From Xanthobacteraceae bacterium (GTDB lineage Bacteria > Pseudomonadota > Alphaproteobacteria > Rhizobiales > Xanthobacteraceae), in the NCBI GenBank assembly GCA_030043175.1, contig JASHYD010000972.1, positions 1 to 9,925 on the forward strand: a stretch of DNA of 9,925 bases, in the 5' to 3' direction. The position numbers and the translations under genes are program-made. Shown piece by piece: positions 1 through 6,497 of the stretch. How positions within the stretch are numbered: the stretch's first letter is position 1; the number at the start of each line of letters is the position of its first letter. The notes below the pieces were generated by a model that worked only from the letters and a program-made list of their open reading frames with translations, had not been told where the DNA came from and searched no databases.

Positions 1-213
1 ATCGCGCGCAGAGACGCCCTCGCGGTTCGCCGTCTGCAGCATCTTGATGCCGTGCTCGTCGGTTCCGGTTAGAAAATAGACGTCGTAGCCGTCGAGCCGC
101 ATGAACCGCGCAATCGCATCGGTCGCGATCGCCTCATATGCGTGGCCGATATGCGGCACGCCGTTGGGATAGGAAATAGCTGTCGTGACGTAGAATCTAG
201 GCTTATCTGCCAT
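1..213 (-). CDS. metG: Methionyl-tRNA synthetase, N-terminal 71 residues (runs off the left edge)
   Basis: Class I aminoacyl-tRNA synthetase that charges tRNA-Met with methionine in the cytoplasm. The visible part begins [18 protein letters not shown] and carries the class I HIGH signature at residues 21-24 (preceded by GVP), followed by the usual early MetRS segment FLTGTDEHG at about residues 48-56. The start is the ATG at 211-213; an AAGGG about 10 nt upstream is a modest ribosome site. The KMSKS loop, any zinc-binding insert and the anticodon-binding domain lie outside the window. It follows holB in the same direction but is separated by 189 bases, so it may have its own promoter or be read from the tmk-holB transcript. 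Identification is firm; only the C-terminal extent is unknown. Confidence 0.97.
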   Translation of the reverse strand, partial: MADKPRFYVTTAISYPNGVPHIGHAYEAIATDAIARFMRLDGYDVYFLTGTDEHGIKMLQTANREGVSARD

Positions 214-277
214 GTATCGACAACCCTTGCGCTCCTGACGGCGTGACGTGCCGCAGGGCATTCACTGTCGTGGCGAT

Positions 278-306
278 GTCATTGCCCGGCCTGACCGGGC
301 AATGGC
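278..306 (-). terminator. Strong hairpin in the holB-metG spacer (attenuator or terminator candidate)
   Basis: A perfect 9-bp inverted repeat, ATTGCCCGG at 281-289 and CCGGGCAAT at 295-303, encloses a 5-nt loop; the C at 280 pairs with G at 304 to give 10 bp. It lies about 100 bases after the holB stop and about 70 bases before metG. There is no T-run on either side, so it is not a classic intrinsic terminator. It could instead be an mRNA-stabilising structure or a dispersed palindromic repeat. Confidence 0.4.
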
Positions 307-402
307 GTATCCACCGGCCGTGGGGTATTAGATCGCCCGGCAAATGCGGGCGGTGACACCCTGTGAGCGGCAACTTAGCCGGAAAATGCCCGGCGATACC
401 TA

Positions 403-1425
403 TCAACCACGGGACGCCTCGGCAAGCAAACCGAAGACCGAGAAGACGAAGGGCTTGCGTTCGAGGTTGAACACCTCCACGTCGCGGGCCGACCGGTTGA
501 GGCGCTCCCAAAGGTCGGCCGTGCGGGCCAGTCGCCGAAGGTTGCCGCTCTCTGTATCGAGCCTCCCCGAGAGCCAGTCGCGGACGGCGCCGACAAAGAC
601 ATCGAAAAGGCCGCGGTCGCGGTCAAGCTCATCGCCAAGGGCATGAAGGACATGCGGATCGGTCGACGGCAGCGCCCTCAACAGCGCCTCCACTTTCTCC
701 CGTAAGGCCAGCATCGGTCCCCCCGCCAGCGCGATGGCGTGAGCAACGCTGCCGCGCGCCGCTGCGGCCGCGGCCACAACGGTCTGATCGTCGGCGCCGA
801 GCGCAACAGAGGCGGCCCTTACGACATCGCCCTGCCCCAACGGCCTCAGCGCCAGTCGGCGGCAGCGCGAGCGGATGGTCGGCAGCAATCGTCCCGGCGC
901 ATGGCTCACCAGCAGGAACAAGGACCGCAGCGGCGGTTCCTCCAGCATTTTCAATAGCGCGTTGCAGCCTTCCGGATATTTGAGTTCATCGGCGCTGTCG
1001 ACGATGCAGATCCGCCAGCCACCCTCGCCTGCGGTGGAACCGAAAAAAGTCATGAGCCGCCGCACCTGGTCGACGGTGATGACCGTGCGCATCTTGCCAC
1101 TATCGCCGGGAGTGCGCTCAAGCACGAGCAGATCAGGATGGGCATTGACGGCCACCCGTCGGACCGTGCGATTGGCGGCGGCGAGTGTGAGCGAGTCGGG
1201 TGGGGCGAGCGATGGATCCGGGTACGAGAGCACGAACCGTGCGATACGATAGGCGAGCGTTGCCTTGCCAATACCGGGTTCGCCTGTGATCAACCAGGCG
1301 TGAGGGACGCGCCCGGACCTGTAGACCGCAAGAAACTCGCGCTCGGCGCCGCTATGGCCGAACAGTACGGTCGTTTCCCGCGGCAGCGGCGGATCGCTTT
1401 TGTCCTCTGTCGCGGCCCGCCTCAT
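403..1425 (-). CDS. holB: DNA polymerase III subunit delta prime
   Basis: Clamp-loader subunit that, with delta and tau/gamma, opens and loads the beta sliding clamp during replication. The 340-residue protein has the AAA+ layout: the stretch RVPHAWLITG leads into a P-loop-like GEPGIGKAT at residues 48-56, a Walker B-like RICIVDSADEL at about 138-148, the NALLKMLEEPP element at 155-165, and SRC at 186-188. The P-loop has Ala where Walker A normally has Ser/Thr directly after GK, which fits delta prime being a non-hydrolysing stator. The cysteine cluster that binds zinc in the E. coli protein is missing; the region NRTVRRVAVNAHPD (about 85-98) has none. Length is close to the E. coli subunit. 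The ATG overlaps the tmk stop as ATGA, so it is translationally coupled to tmk. Confidence 0.94.
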   Translation of the reverse strand: MRRAATEDKSDPPLPRETTVLFGHSGAEREFLAVYRSGRVPHAWLITGEPGIGKATLAYRIARFVLSYPDPSLAPPDSLTLAAANRTVRRVAVNAHPDLLVLERTPGDSGKMRTVITVDQVRRLMTFFGSTAGEGGWRICIVDSADELKYPEGCNALLKMLEEPPLRSLFLLVSHAPGRLLPTIRSRCRRLALRPLGQGDVVRAASVALGADDQTVVAAAAAARGSVAHAIALAGGPMLALREKVEALLRALPSTDPHVLHALGDELDRDRGLFDVFVGAVRDWLSGRLDTESGNLRRLARTADLWERLNRSARDVEVFNLERKPFVFSVFGLLAEASRG

Positions 1426-2090
1426 CGCGCGACTTTTTCAAGCGTCAACGGCGCATTTTCCGGGTGCAGTCGTCTACACACGACCTGCAAGATCTCCGCC
1501 GCAACGCGCTGCTGCGGCTCCGTCGCATCGATCAGCGCACAGCGCTCTCTTTCCTCGCTGGCGATTGCGCGAAACGCGGCGTTGAGCGCGCGGTGGTAGG
1601 CGAGATCCTCCGTCTCGAACCTGTCGGGGCCGGCATCGCCACGCCGCGCGTGCGCCCGTGCAAGGCCGATCTCCGCCGGCAGGTCAAGAATGAACGTCAA
1701 GTCGGGCTTGGAAACTCCGACCGTGAGTTTTTCAAGGCCCTTGATGAAGGGCAGGCCGACCTTGCCGACGACACCCTGATAAGCCCTCGTGGAATCAAGG
1801 AAGCGGTCGCAAATCACCCATTGTCCCGACCGCAGGGCCGGTCGTATGGCCGCATCAAGATGATCGGCGCGGGCCGCCGCAAACAGCAAGGCCTCCGCAT
1901 TGGGTCCGAGGCGCTTGGCAGCGCCGGACAACAGCACGTGGCGAATGATCTCGGCCCCGGGCGAGCCGCCGGGTTCCCGGGTCAGCAGGACACCGATGCC
2001 CATGCCGCATAGCGCCTTTTTCAGCAGCGCCGCCTGGGTCGACTTGCCGGTGCCTTCGCCGCCCTCGAATGTGATAAATTTCCCGGCCAT
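1422..2090 (-). CDS. tmk: Thymidylate kinase
   Basis: Phosphorylates dTMP to dTDP with ATP, a required step in dTTP synthesis in the cytoplasm. The 222-residue protein begins MAGKFITFEG and shows the P-loop GGEGTGKST at residues 10-18, the dTMP-kinase TREPGG motif at 37-42, the DRF motif at 95-97 (family DR[YFH]), and an arginine-rich LID at about 148-158 (ARRGDAGPDRFE). Basic residues in the LID and none in the variable part of the P-loop fit the E. coli-like type II enzymes. The start at 2088-2090 is supported by an AGGAC ribosome site just upstream. It overlaps holB by 4 bases (ATGA), and 118 bases separate it from dacA upstream. Length and motifs are complete. Confidence 0.98.
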   Translation of the reverse strand: MAGKFITFEGGEGTGKSTQAALLKKALCGMGIGVLLTREPGGSPGAEIIRHVLLSGAAKRLGPNAEALLFAAARADHLDAAIRPALRSGQWVICDRFLDSTRAYQGVVGKVGLPFIKGLEKLTVGVSKPDLTFILDLPAEIGLARAHARRGDAGPDRFETEDLAYHRALNAAFRAIASEERERCALIDATEPQQRVAAEILQVVCRRLHPENAPLTLEKVAR

Positions 2091-2208
2091 CTCGTCCTGT
2101 TTCGTGGGTCGTGGTTGTAACCCGGGTAACGCGCCAGCAAAACCCGGGACGGCGTTGCCATGTTCACAGCGCGGCCACGGATTTCGCTGCGCTCAATCCG
2201 GAGTTCCG
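2091..2208. other. dacA-tmk intergenic spacer
   Basis: 118 bases between the dacA stop and the tmk start. It contains two copies of the self-complementary hexamer CCCGGG (around 2122-2127 and 2142-2147), which could pair with each other across about 14 bases. There is no T-run and no convincing -35/-10 pair. Whether tmk is read through from dacA or has its own promoter cannot be decided from the sequence. Confidence 0.4.
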
Positions 2209-3444
2209 CTACAAGCCAGATAGCTTCTTCGGCGCCGACCGGAACAGCCCAATCATCAATTCGGAGGCGGCGTCGAAGGCGCGCCGCGGCAGATCTCCCC
2301 GCTCGACGTTCTCGGCGGCGAACAACGGGACTTCTGCCACGACGCGCTCGCCGCGATAGATATCGAGATTGCCGATTGGTTGGCCTTGCTTGACCGGAGC
2401 GGACACCGGGCCCCAATAGACGATCTTTGCCGTGAAGCGCTCGGTCGCATTTTTCGGTGACAGCACGCCGATGGGCCCCTCGCCTATCAGCCCCACCGAG
2501 CCCGACGCGCCACCGAACAGCTTGGCATAGCCGACGACTTGTCCCGCTGTGAACAGCGGCTTTGGCTCGAAACCCCGATAGCCGAACTCGATGATTTTTT
2601 TGGCTTCGTCCGCACGTTCCTTCGCGGTCCTTAGACCGTTGACCACGACGATCAAGCGCGTGCCGTTCTGAACGGTCGAGCCTACAAGGCCATAGCCGCC
2701 ATCCTGTGTGAACCCGGTCTTCATGCCGTCGGCGCCGAGATTCATGGTGAGCAGCGGATTGCGATTCTGCTGGCGGATTTTGTTCCAGGTGAAGTCGTGC
2801 TCCCCATAAATGCTATAGTACTGTGGGTAAGTGCGGATGATATGGCGAGCGAGGCGTGCAAGGTCCCGCACCGTCATCTTCTGCGCCGCGTCAGGCAAGC
2901 CGGTCGAGTTGGTGAAATAGGAGCGGGTCAGCCCGAGTTCGCGCGCCCGCTTGTTCATCATCGCCACAAACGCCGTCTCGTTACCGGCAACGCCTTCGGC
3001 AAGCGTAATGCAGGCGTCGTTGCCGGACATCACAATCGCTCCCCGCAGCAGGTCTTCGACGCGGACCCGGCTATGAATAGGAGCGAACATACTGGAGGTG
3101 TGCGATGGGGCTCCGCCGCGACGCCAGGCGTCCTCGCTCACCATGTACTCATCATCGATCTTGATGCGACCCTGCTTGAGCTCGTTGAACACGACCTCCG
3201 TGGTCATCAGCTTGGCCATGCTCGATGGCGGCGCCGGCACATCGGCGCCCTTCTCGAACAGCACGGTGCCGGTCTCGACATCGAGCAGGATGGCATAGGG
3301 CGCGGCGGTCTGAAGATCATCCTTCTTGGCGCCGACAAGTCCGATGGCTCCGGGCGCAGCCGCCGCAGAGGCGGCAAGACCCGCGACCGCGAGCATCGCC
3401 AACCCGCGTCGCACCCAGGCGCGTTTCCTAAAATGCGCAGGCAC
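2209..3444 (-). CDS. dacA: D-alanyl-D-alanine carboxypeptidase, penicillin-binding protein 5/6 type
   Basis: Periplasmic serine peptidase (family S11) that removes the terminal D-Ala of peptidoglycan pentapeptides and so limits cross-linking. From the GTG at 3442-3444 it has 411 residues: a basic N-terminus (HFRKRAWVRRG), a hydrophobic core and an Ala-rich cleavage region at about 25-30, then the catalytic domain with SMAK (SxxK, Ser75/Lys78), SGN at 140-142 and KTG at 242-244. A PBP5-type beta domain follows at roughly 288-378, and the C-terminal 30 residues could form the amphipathic membrane anchor of this family. The frame is open upstream to an ATG at 3645, but that would add 67 residues ahead of the signal peptide, so the GTG with a GAGAAG site 7 nt upstream is preferred. 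It lies downstream of rlpA, another cell-wall enzyme. Confidence 0.94.
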   Translation of the reverse strand: MPAHFRKRAWVRRGLAMLAVAGLAASAAAAPGAIGLVGAKKDDLQTAAPYAILLDVETGTVLFEKGADVPAPPSSMAKLMTTEVVFNELKQGRIKIDDEYMVSEDAWRRGGAPSHTSSMFAPIHSRVRVEDLLRGAIVMSGNDACITLAEGVAGNETAFVAMMNKRARELGLTRSYFTNSTGLPDAAQKMTVRDLARLARHIIRTYPQYYSIYGEHDFTWNKIRQQNRNPLLTMNLGADGMKTGFTQDGGYGLVGSTVQNGTRLIVVVNGLRTAKERADEAKKIIEFGYRGFEPKPLFTAGQVVGYAKLFGGASGSVGLIGEGPIGVLSPKNATERFTAKIVYWGPVSAPVKQGQPIGNLDIYRGERVVAEVPLFAAENVERGDLPRRAFDAASELMIGLFRSAPKKLSGL

Positions 3445-3497
3445 AGTTGAACTTCTCGGTTCGAGCGCTCGCCAAAACGCGGACGCCTTCTTGCACC

Positions 3498-3528
3498 AAT
3501 ATCTTTCGTCTCCGGGCGCGGATTTCAA
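3498..3528 (-). promoter_or_regulatory. Possible dacA promoter
   Basis: Read on the minus strand, TTGAAA (3523-3528) resembles a -35 box (one mismatch to TTGACA) and GATATT (3498-3503) resembles a -10 box (4 of 6). The 19-base spacer is longer than ideal. It sits about 55 bases before the dacA GTG. This is a weak match reported as a candidate only. Confidence 0.25.
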
Positions 3529-3565
3529 TAGCAAGTGGCCATATGGGAAACAATCGCGCCGGCAC

Positions 3566-3581
3566 ATTACGGGGCCGTAAT
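3566..3581. promoter_or_regulatory. Operator-like palindrome upstream of dacA
   Basis: Perfect 7-bp inverted repeat ATTACGG-gg-CCGTAAT with a 2-bp centre. The short spacing and mixed base content suit a dimeric DNA-binding protein better than an RNA hairpin. It lies about 120 bases before the dacA start and about 40 bases upstream of the weak promoter candidate. No regulator in the window can be assigned to it. Confidence 0.35.
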
Positions 3582-3663
3582 ATTGCAGCGATGGATTAAG
3601 CGAAGCCACCGCCGCGATGAGCCGGCGGAACCCCCGATTTGGCATGCCCGCTGCCTACCCTGC

Positions 3664-3679
3664 CCCCACATACGTGGGG
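3664..3679 (-). terminator. Hairpin just downstream of rlpA
   Basis: CCCCAC at 3664-3669 and GTGGGG at 3674-3679 form a 6-bp GC-rich stem with a 4-nt loop, 22 to 37 bases past the rlpA stop on the minus strand. No T-run follows on that strand, so it could be a weak or Rho-assisted terminator or an mRNA 3' end stabiliser that partly separates rlpA from dacA. Confidence 0.35.
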
Positions 3680-3700
3680 TTCGGTCCGCCCTGACCGGCG

Positions 3701-4558
3701 TCAATACAAGCTGCGGGCATTGGCTGCCGGCGTCAGGGCTGGAACCGCAAAGTCGGCAGTCTGCCTACCGGGTGACCCGGGCGCATAGGCCGAGACCGCT
3801 GGGCGGATGGATGCGGCGTTCACGGGCCTATTATCATCGGCGGCAGACTTGACGCCAGTGTCGTTGGTAGCGGCCTGCCCTTCTCCCAGCCCATAAGGTC
3901 GCTGCGACGGAAGGGGTATCTTGCGGGGCAGATTGCGCGCCGACGCCAGCACCAAGGACGGCGCCGGCGCCGGCTCGCCCTGGCGCAAAGTGGCGATCAG
4001 CATGCCGTCGTCCGACCCGTCAAGCGGTGCCGTGCCGACATATTCAAGTCGCACCGACGCGACCCCGCCCGTGTAGAAGCCAAGCAAGATGGCTGTTTTG
4101 ACCGACACGTCGATAATGCGATCGGGATGATAAGGGCCCCGATCATTGACCCGCACAATCACGGAGCGGTTATTGGAGAGATTTGTCACCCGCACATAGC
4201 TCGGCAGCGGCAGCGTCGCATGTGCCGCCGACACTGAATTCATATCGAAGATCTCGCCATTGGCAGTCTGCCGGCCATGAAAATCCTCGCCGTACCAGGA
4301 CGCCAGGCCCTCCGCACGGTAGTGCGGGTCTTCAGCCGGCACGTAGGTCTGCCCGCCGATCGAATAGGGAGGGCCAACCCGGTAGAAGCCGCCGCCCTTA
4401 GGAATAGGTTCTCCGGGCGCAACCGAGCGTGCACTCGAAGAAACCCCGTAAAGAGGATCGATGATGCCGATTCTATCAACGCCCGAGCAGCCCGCGAGCG
4501 TGCACAGGGCGACCAGCGCGCCTAATCGTTTTGTCCAAAGACGTTTGTTGCCCAACAA
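3701..4558 (-). CDS. rlpA: RlpA-family septal lytic transglycosylase lipoprotein
   Basis: Lipoprotein with a double-psi beta-barrel (DPBB) domain; the Pseudomonas homologue cleaves denuded glycan strands at the septum. From the TTG at 4556-4558 the protein has 285 residues: a basic N-terminus (GNKRLWTKRL), a hydrophobic stretch and the lipobox LAGC with Cys24. The DPBB spans about residues 84-174 (from GLASWYG to RLEYVG). The residues important in Pseudomonas RlpA appear present: Glu102 and Asp105 (NGEIFD), His113 (AAHATLP) and Asp139 (VNDRGPY). The C-terminal 110 residues are low-complexity, Pro/Ala-rich, and lack the SPOR domain of the E. coli form. The frame is open to an ATG at 4792, but the lipobox geometry argues for the TTG pair (4558 or 4555) even though only G-rich sequence, not a clean Shine-Dalgarno, precedes it. 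Confidence 0.92.
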   Translation of the reverse strand: MLGNKRLWTKRLGALVALCTLAGCSGVDRIGIIDPLYGVSSSARSVAPGEPIPKGGGFYRVGPPYSIGGQTYVPAEDPHYRAEGLASWYGEDFHGRQTANGEIFDMNSVSAAHATLPLPSYVRVTNLSNNRSVIVRVNDRGPYHPDRIIDVSVKTAILLGFYTGGVASVRLEYVGTAPLDGSDDGMLIATLRQGEPAPAPSLVLASARNLPRKIPLPSQRPYGLGEGQAATNDTGVKSAADDNRPVNAASIRPAVSAYAPGSPGRQTADFAVPALTPAANARSLY

Positions 4559-5004
4559 CCCCAACCCCCCGCATTCGCCGGGGCGGGTTGTGGGCCCGCC
4601 CTTGATTGCCGCCAGAGGATTCTCTGCGGCCCCTCCCCGATCCTCCCGCATGCGGCGGACGACAGAGACCCGCCTGCAAACGGGGCCCGCCTCGCCCGCG
4701 CCAGCAGAGACACCGAAGCTAAGTTGGCTTTGTAAATAAAGCGAAAAGAAGACACTGGTGTGCTCTCGCGCCTTCCGCCGCGACGGATCCACTCGACGGA
4801 GGCAAACCGGCGAGTCGAAGAAAGGTCAAAAAAGCAGCAGGGCTCTTGCGCGCCGCGCCCTCACCCCTCCCCTACCCTGTCGAGGTGATGGCATTCACTT
4901 ACCGGGCCGGGCGGGCGAACTCCGAAGGCACCGTCTCGCTCTGCAGAAACCTCGAAGTAAAAATTCGTTGCGGTTGATCCCAATTTAACTCGAGGTTGGC
5001 CGCC

Positions 5005-5022
5005 GCCGCTCACGCTAGCGGC
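5005..5022. repeat. Small inverted repeat
   Basis: GCCGCT at 5005-5010 and AGCGGC at 5017-5022 form a perfect 6-bp stem with a 6-nt loop in the rlpA-hydrolase spacer. Function is unknown; it may just be part of the repeat-rich stretch. Confidence 0.3.
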
Positions 5023-5033
5023 CCGTTCAGCCA

Positions 5034-5059
5034 CCAAATATGGGATTGCCAAATGGATT
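5034..5059. repeat. Short direct repeat, 15-base period
   Basis: CCAAAT occurs at 5034-5039 and again at 5049-5054, each followed within a few bases by GGATT or GGGATT. The 15-base period is the same as that of the TTTGTCGC pair about 70 bases further on. It may be chance or a decayed repeat. Confidence 0.25.
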
Positions 5060-5106
5060 CGGCTACCCTAGGTGGTGCTGCCGTTTCATTTTTCGGGCTC
5101 GCCCTA

Positions 5107-5150
5107 CCCCACTTTGTCGCAAATTTTTTTGTCGCCTAATTTGCGTGGGG
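5107..5150. repeat. Long interrupted palindrome with AT-rich core
   Basis: CCCCA at 5107-5111 pairs with TGGGG at 5146-5150, and CGCAAATT at 5118-5125 pairs with AATTTGCG at 5138-5145, giving 13 bp with a 6-base bulge on one arm and a 12-base loop. The octamer TTTGTCGC is also directly repeated at 5113-5120 and 5128-5135. It lies 84 to 127 bases past the stop of the minus-strand hydrolase. It could be a transcription end structure or a copy of a dispersed intergenic palindromic element. Confidence 0.5.
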
Positions 5151-5168
5151 CCCGGTGGTGCCGATGGC

Positions 5169-5185
5169 GGCCGGTAAGACCGGTC
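5169..5185 (-). terminator. Hairpin downstream of the hydrolase
   Basis: CCGGT at 5171-5175 and ACCGG at 5179-5183 pair perfectly around a 3-nt loop; two outer pairs (one G-T) extend the stem to 7 bp. It is about 50 bases past the hydrolase stop on the minus strand and has no T-run, so it may contribute to Rho-dependent ending or 3' end protection. Confidence 0.3.
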
Positions 5186-5203
5186 CGCGATTAGTAATTC
5201 CAG

Positions 5204-5233
5204 GCGATCCGGCCCACCGGTTTGCGGAATCGC
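5204..5233 (-). terminator. Stem-loop abutting the hydrolase stop codon
   Basis: GCGATCCG at 5204-5211 pairs with CGGAATCGC at 5225-5233, giving an 8-bp stem with one bulged base and a 13-nt loop. On the minus strand it begins directly after the TAA. With the further hairpins at 5169-5185 and 5107-5150 it likely marks the 3' end of the hydrolase transcript, although no T-run follows. Confidence 0.35.
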
Positions 5234-6244
5234 TTAGGCGGTCGTGAGCTTCATCATTTCAAGCGCGGCACGGCCCAGCATGCCGTAGGGATTGCCGAAG
5301 GTCTCACTCATCTCATAGTGATTGTAGCCCTTGCCGACGATCAGCTGGACCGGCTTGCCGGCTGCGGTGAGCGCCGCAGCGAAATCGCGGGTCTGGCGCT
5401 GAAACTCCGGCGTCTCCAGGGTGCCGTGGGCCAGAATGAGCGGCGTATGGATATTGTCGATATGGCGCTGGGCGGAAAGCGCCTGCTCCATTTCATCGGT
5501 GAATTTCACGTAATTGCCGCGCTTGGAAAGCCTCACCGCCTTGAGGTCGTACATGCCGCTGCCGAGCACGGCGCCCTTTAGGATATCGCGAGGCAGCTGC
5601 TGCTTTTCCCATTCCGTGATGACGACGCAGCCGGCGAGGTGGCTGCCAGACGAGCGGCTGCAGAGGTAGATCTCGTTGGCGTTGGCGCCAAACGACGCGG
5701 CGTTGCGATAGACCCAGGCAACTGCCCGCCGGCATTGATCCACCATTGGAAAGAGGTCGCCCCCGGTCTCGATCACGTCGTTGAAATCAACCGCGATGAA
5801 GTTGGCGCCGGCCTTGACGAATACCTCGGCATAAACCGCGAAATCGGCGGAGCGACCGCCGCGCCAGGCGCCGCCGTGAATGAAGATCATGGTCGGAGCA
5901 TTGAGCCGCTTGGTCGTGTAGATGTCGACTTTCTCGATATCGGTCGGTCCGTAAGCGACCCGTTCCGGCTTGCCGATCACGGATAGCGCCTTCTCGTTAT
6001 TGGCCGCCTGCCGCTCGGCGATGTTGCGGGCGTTGAAGGCGTAGACCGCCTGGTCGTAGGCGTTATCGAGTTCTTCCTGGTCGAGGTCGAGCCAGACCAG
6101 TGGGCCTTTGGTGCGGGCCGGCGGGGTCGCCTGACACCTTTGCGCTGTCGCGGGGTCGCTTACAAGCGCGAGGCTACCGGCAGCCGTGCCAGCCACGAGC
6201 GCACGCCGCGTAAGTTTGACCTCGATTCGTTGGTGGTCTTGCAT
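5234..6244 (-). CDS. Tat-exported alpha/beta hydrolase, kynurenine-formamidase-like
   Basis: Serine hydrolase of the HGGxW group that includes arylformamidases and carboxylesterases. From the ATG at 6242-6244 it has 336 residues. A twin-arginine signal (LTRRALVAGTAAG, Arg13-Arg14) precedes a likely cleavage site after PATA at 34, so the enzyme should be folded and exported to the periplasm. The oxyanion HGGAW lies at 123-127, the nucleophile elbow reads SRSSG at 196-200 (Ser198), and the catalytic His is probably His309 (GYNHYE) with Glu277 or Glu280 as acid. The elbow has Ser where GxSxG normally starts with Gly. The region before the oxyanion (RVAYG...EKVDIYT, 95-110) resembles formamidases. 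The start is set by GGGAGGAC just upstream; an in-frame ATG at 6298 lacks such a site. It is divergent from the flavin hydroxylase. The actual substrate is unknown and a plain esterase role is possible. Confidence 0.85.
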   Translation of the reverse strand: MQDHQRIEVKLTRRALVAGTAAGSLALVSDPATAQRCQATPPARTKGPLVWLDLDQEELDNAYDQAVYAFNARNIAERQAANNEKALSVIGKPERVAYGPTDIEKVDIYTTKRLNAPTMIFIHGGAWRGGRSADFAVYAEVFVKAGANFIAVDFNDVIETGGDLFPMVDQCRRAVAWVYRNAASFGANANEIYLCSRSSGSHLAGCVVITEWEKQQLPRDILKGAVLGSGMYDLKAVRLSKRGNYVKFTDEMEQALSAQRHIDNIHTPLILAHGTLETPEFQRQTRDFAAALTAAGKPVQLIVGKGYNHYEMSETFGNPYGMLGRAALEMMKLTTA

Positions 6245-6497
6245 GATGTCCTCCCGTGGCGCCTCGCAAGTGTCGCGAGCGTTGTTCGAAATTATCATAC
6301 GCGATGAGCCAATTCAGGGGTCGGCGCTTCGCGGTCCCGCGCAACATCATGCCGCGGCTACGGCCTGACCTCTTCCCGGCCCAACTCGCCGGCAGTTTGC
6401 GGCTTGGCTCAGCGCCTCCGGGGCTGCGCACTGTCGGCGTATTCACCCCGCTCTGATATATACTCGATCGATGAGACCCAGCCGTTGGTGGAGCGAG
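6245..6497. promoter_or_regulatory. Divergent promoter region between hydrolase and flavin hydroxylase
   Basis: About 250 bases shared by two divergent genes. On the plus side, TATACT at 6459-6464 matches the -10 consensus at 5 of 6, and would start transcription about 27 bases before the preferred hydroxylase ATG; no good -35 is placed for it. On the minus side, TATGATAAT (6291-6299) is a -10-like stretch about 50 bases before the hydrolase ATG. A TCGATCGA palindrome (6464-6471) and a CTCGC/GCGAG inverted repeat (6263-6279) are possible regulator contacts. Confidence 0.4.

Larger units (their letters stand above)
4559..5233. other. Intergenic region between rlpA and the alpha/beta hydrolase
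   Basis: About 675 bases with no gene I can support on either strand. Open frames here (for example 4758-4988 plus and 4861-5052 minus) give Arg/Ser/Pro-rich translations with no recognisable motif. The left part (4560-4850) must hold the rlpA leader and promoter, but I see no convincing -35/-10 pair. No tRNA arm sequence was found. The right part (about 5005-5233) is rich in inverted and direct repeats, annotated separately. Confidence 0.6.

Noticed and set aside
1464..2012. 182-codon open frame on the plus strand
   Set aside because: Antisense to tmk; no motif or convincing ribosome site.
2797..3450. 217-codon open frame on the plus strand
   Set aside because: Antisense to dacA, which has all its catalytic motifs; the translation is His/Arg-rich without a domain.
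3445..3645. N-terminal extension of dacA to an upstream ATG
   Set aside because: It would place 67 extra residues in front of a good Sec signal peptide; the GTG at 3444 gives a normal exported protein.
4559..4792. N-terminal extension of rlpA to an upstream ATG
   Set aside because: It would bury the lipoprotein signal 78 residues into the protein; the region is probably untranslated leader.
4790..5233. Possible tRNA in the long gap
   Set aside because: Scanned for a T-arm GTTCGANTC and a matching acceptor stem on both strands; none found.
5222..5581. 119-codon open frame on the plus strand
   Set aside because: Antisense to the hydrolase C-terminus; no domain recognised.
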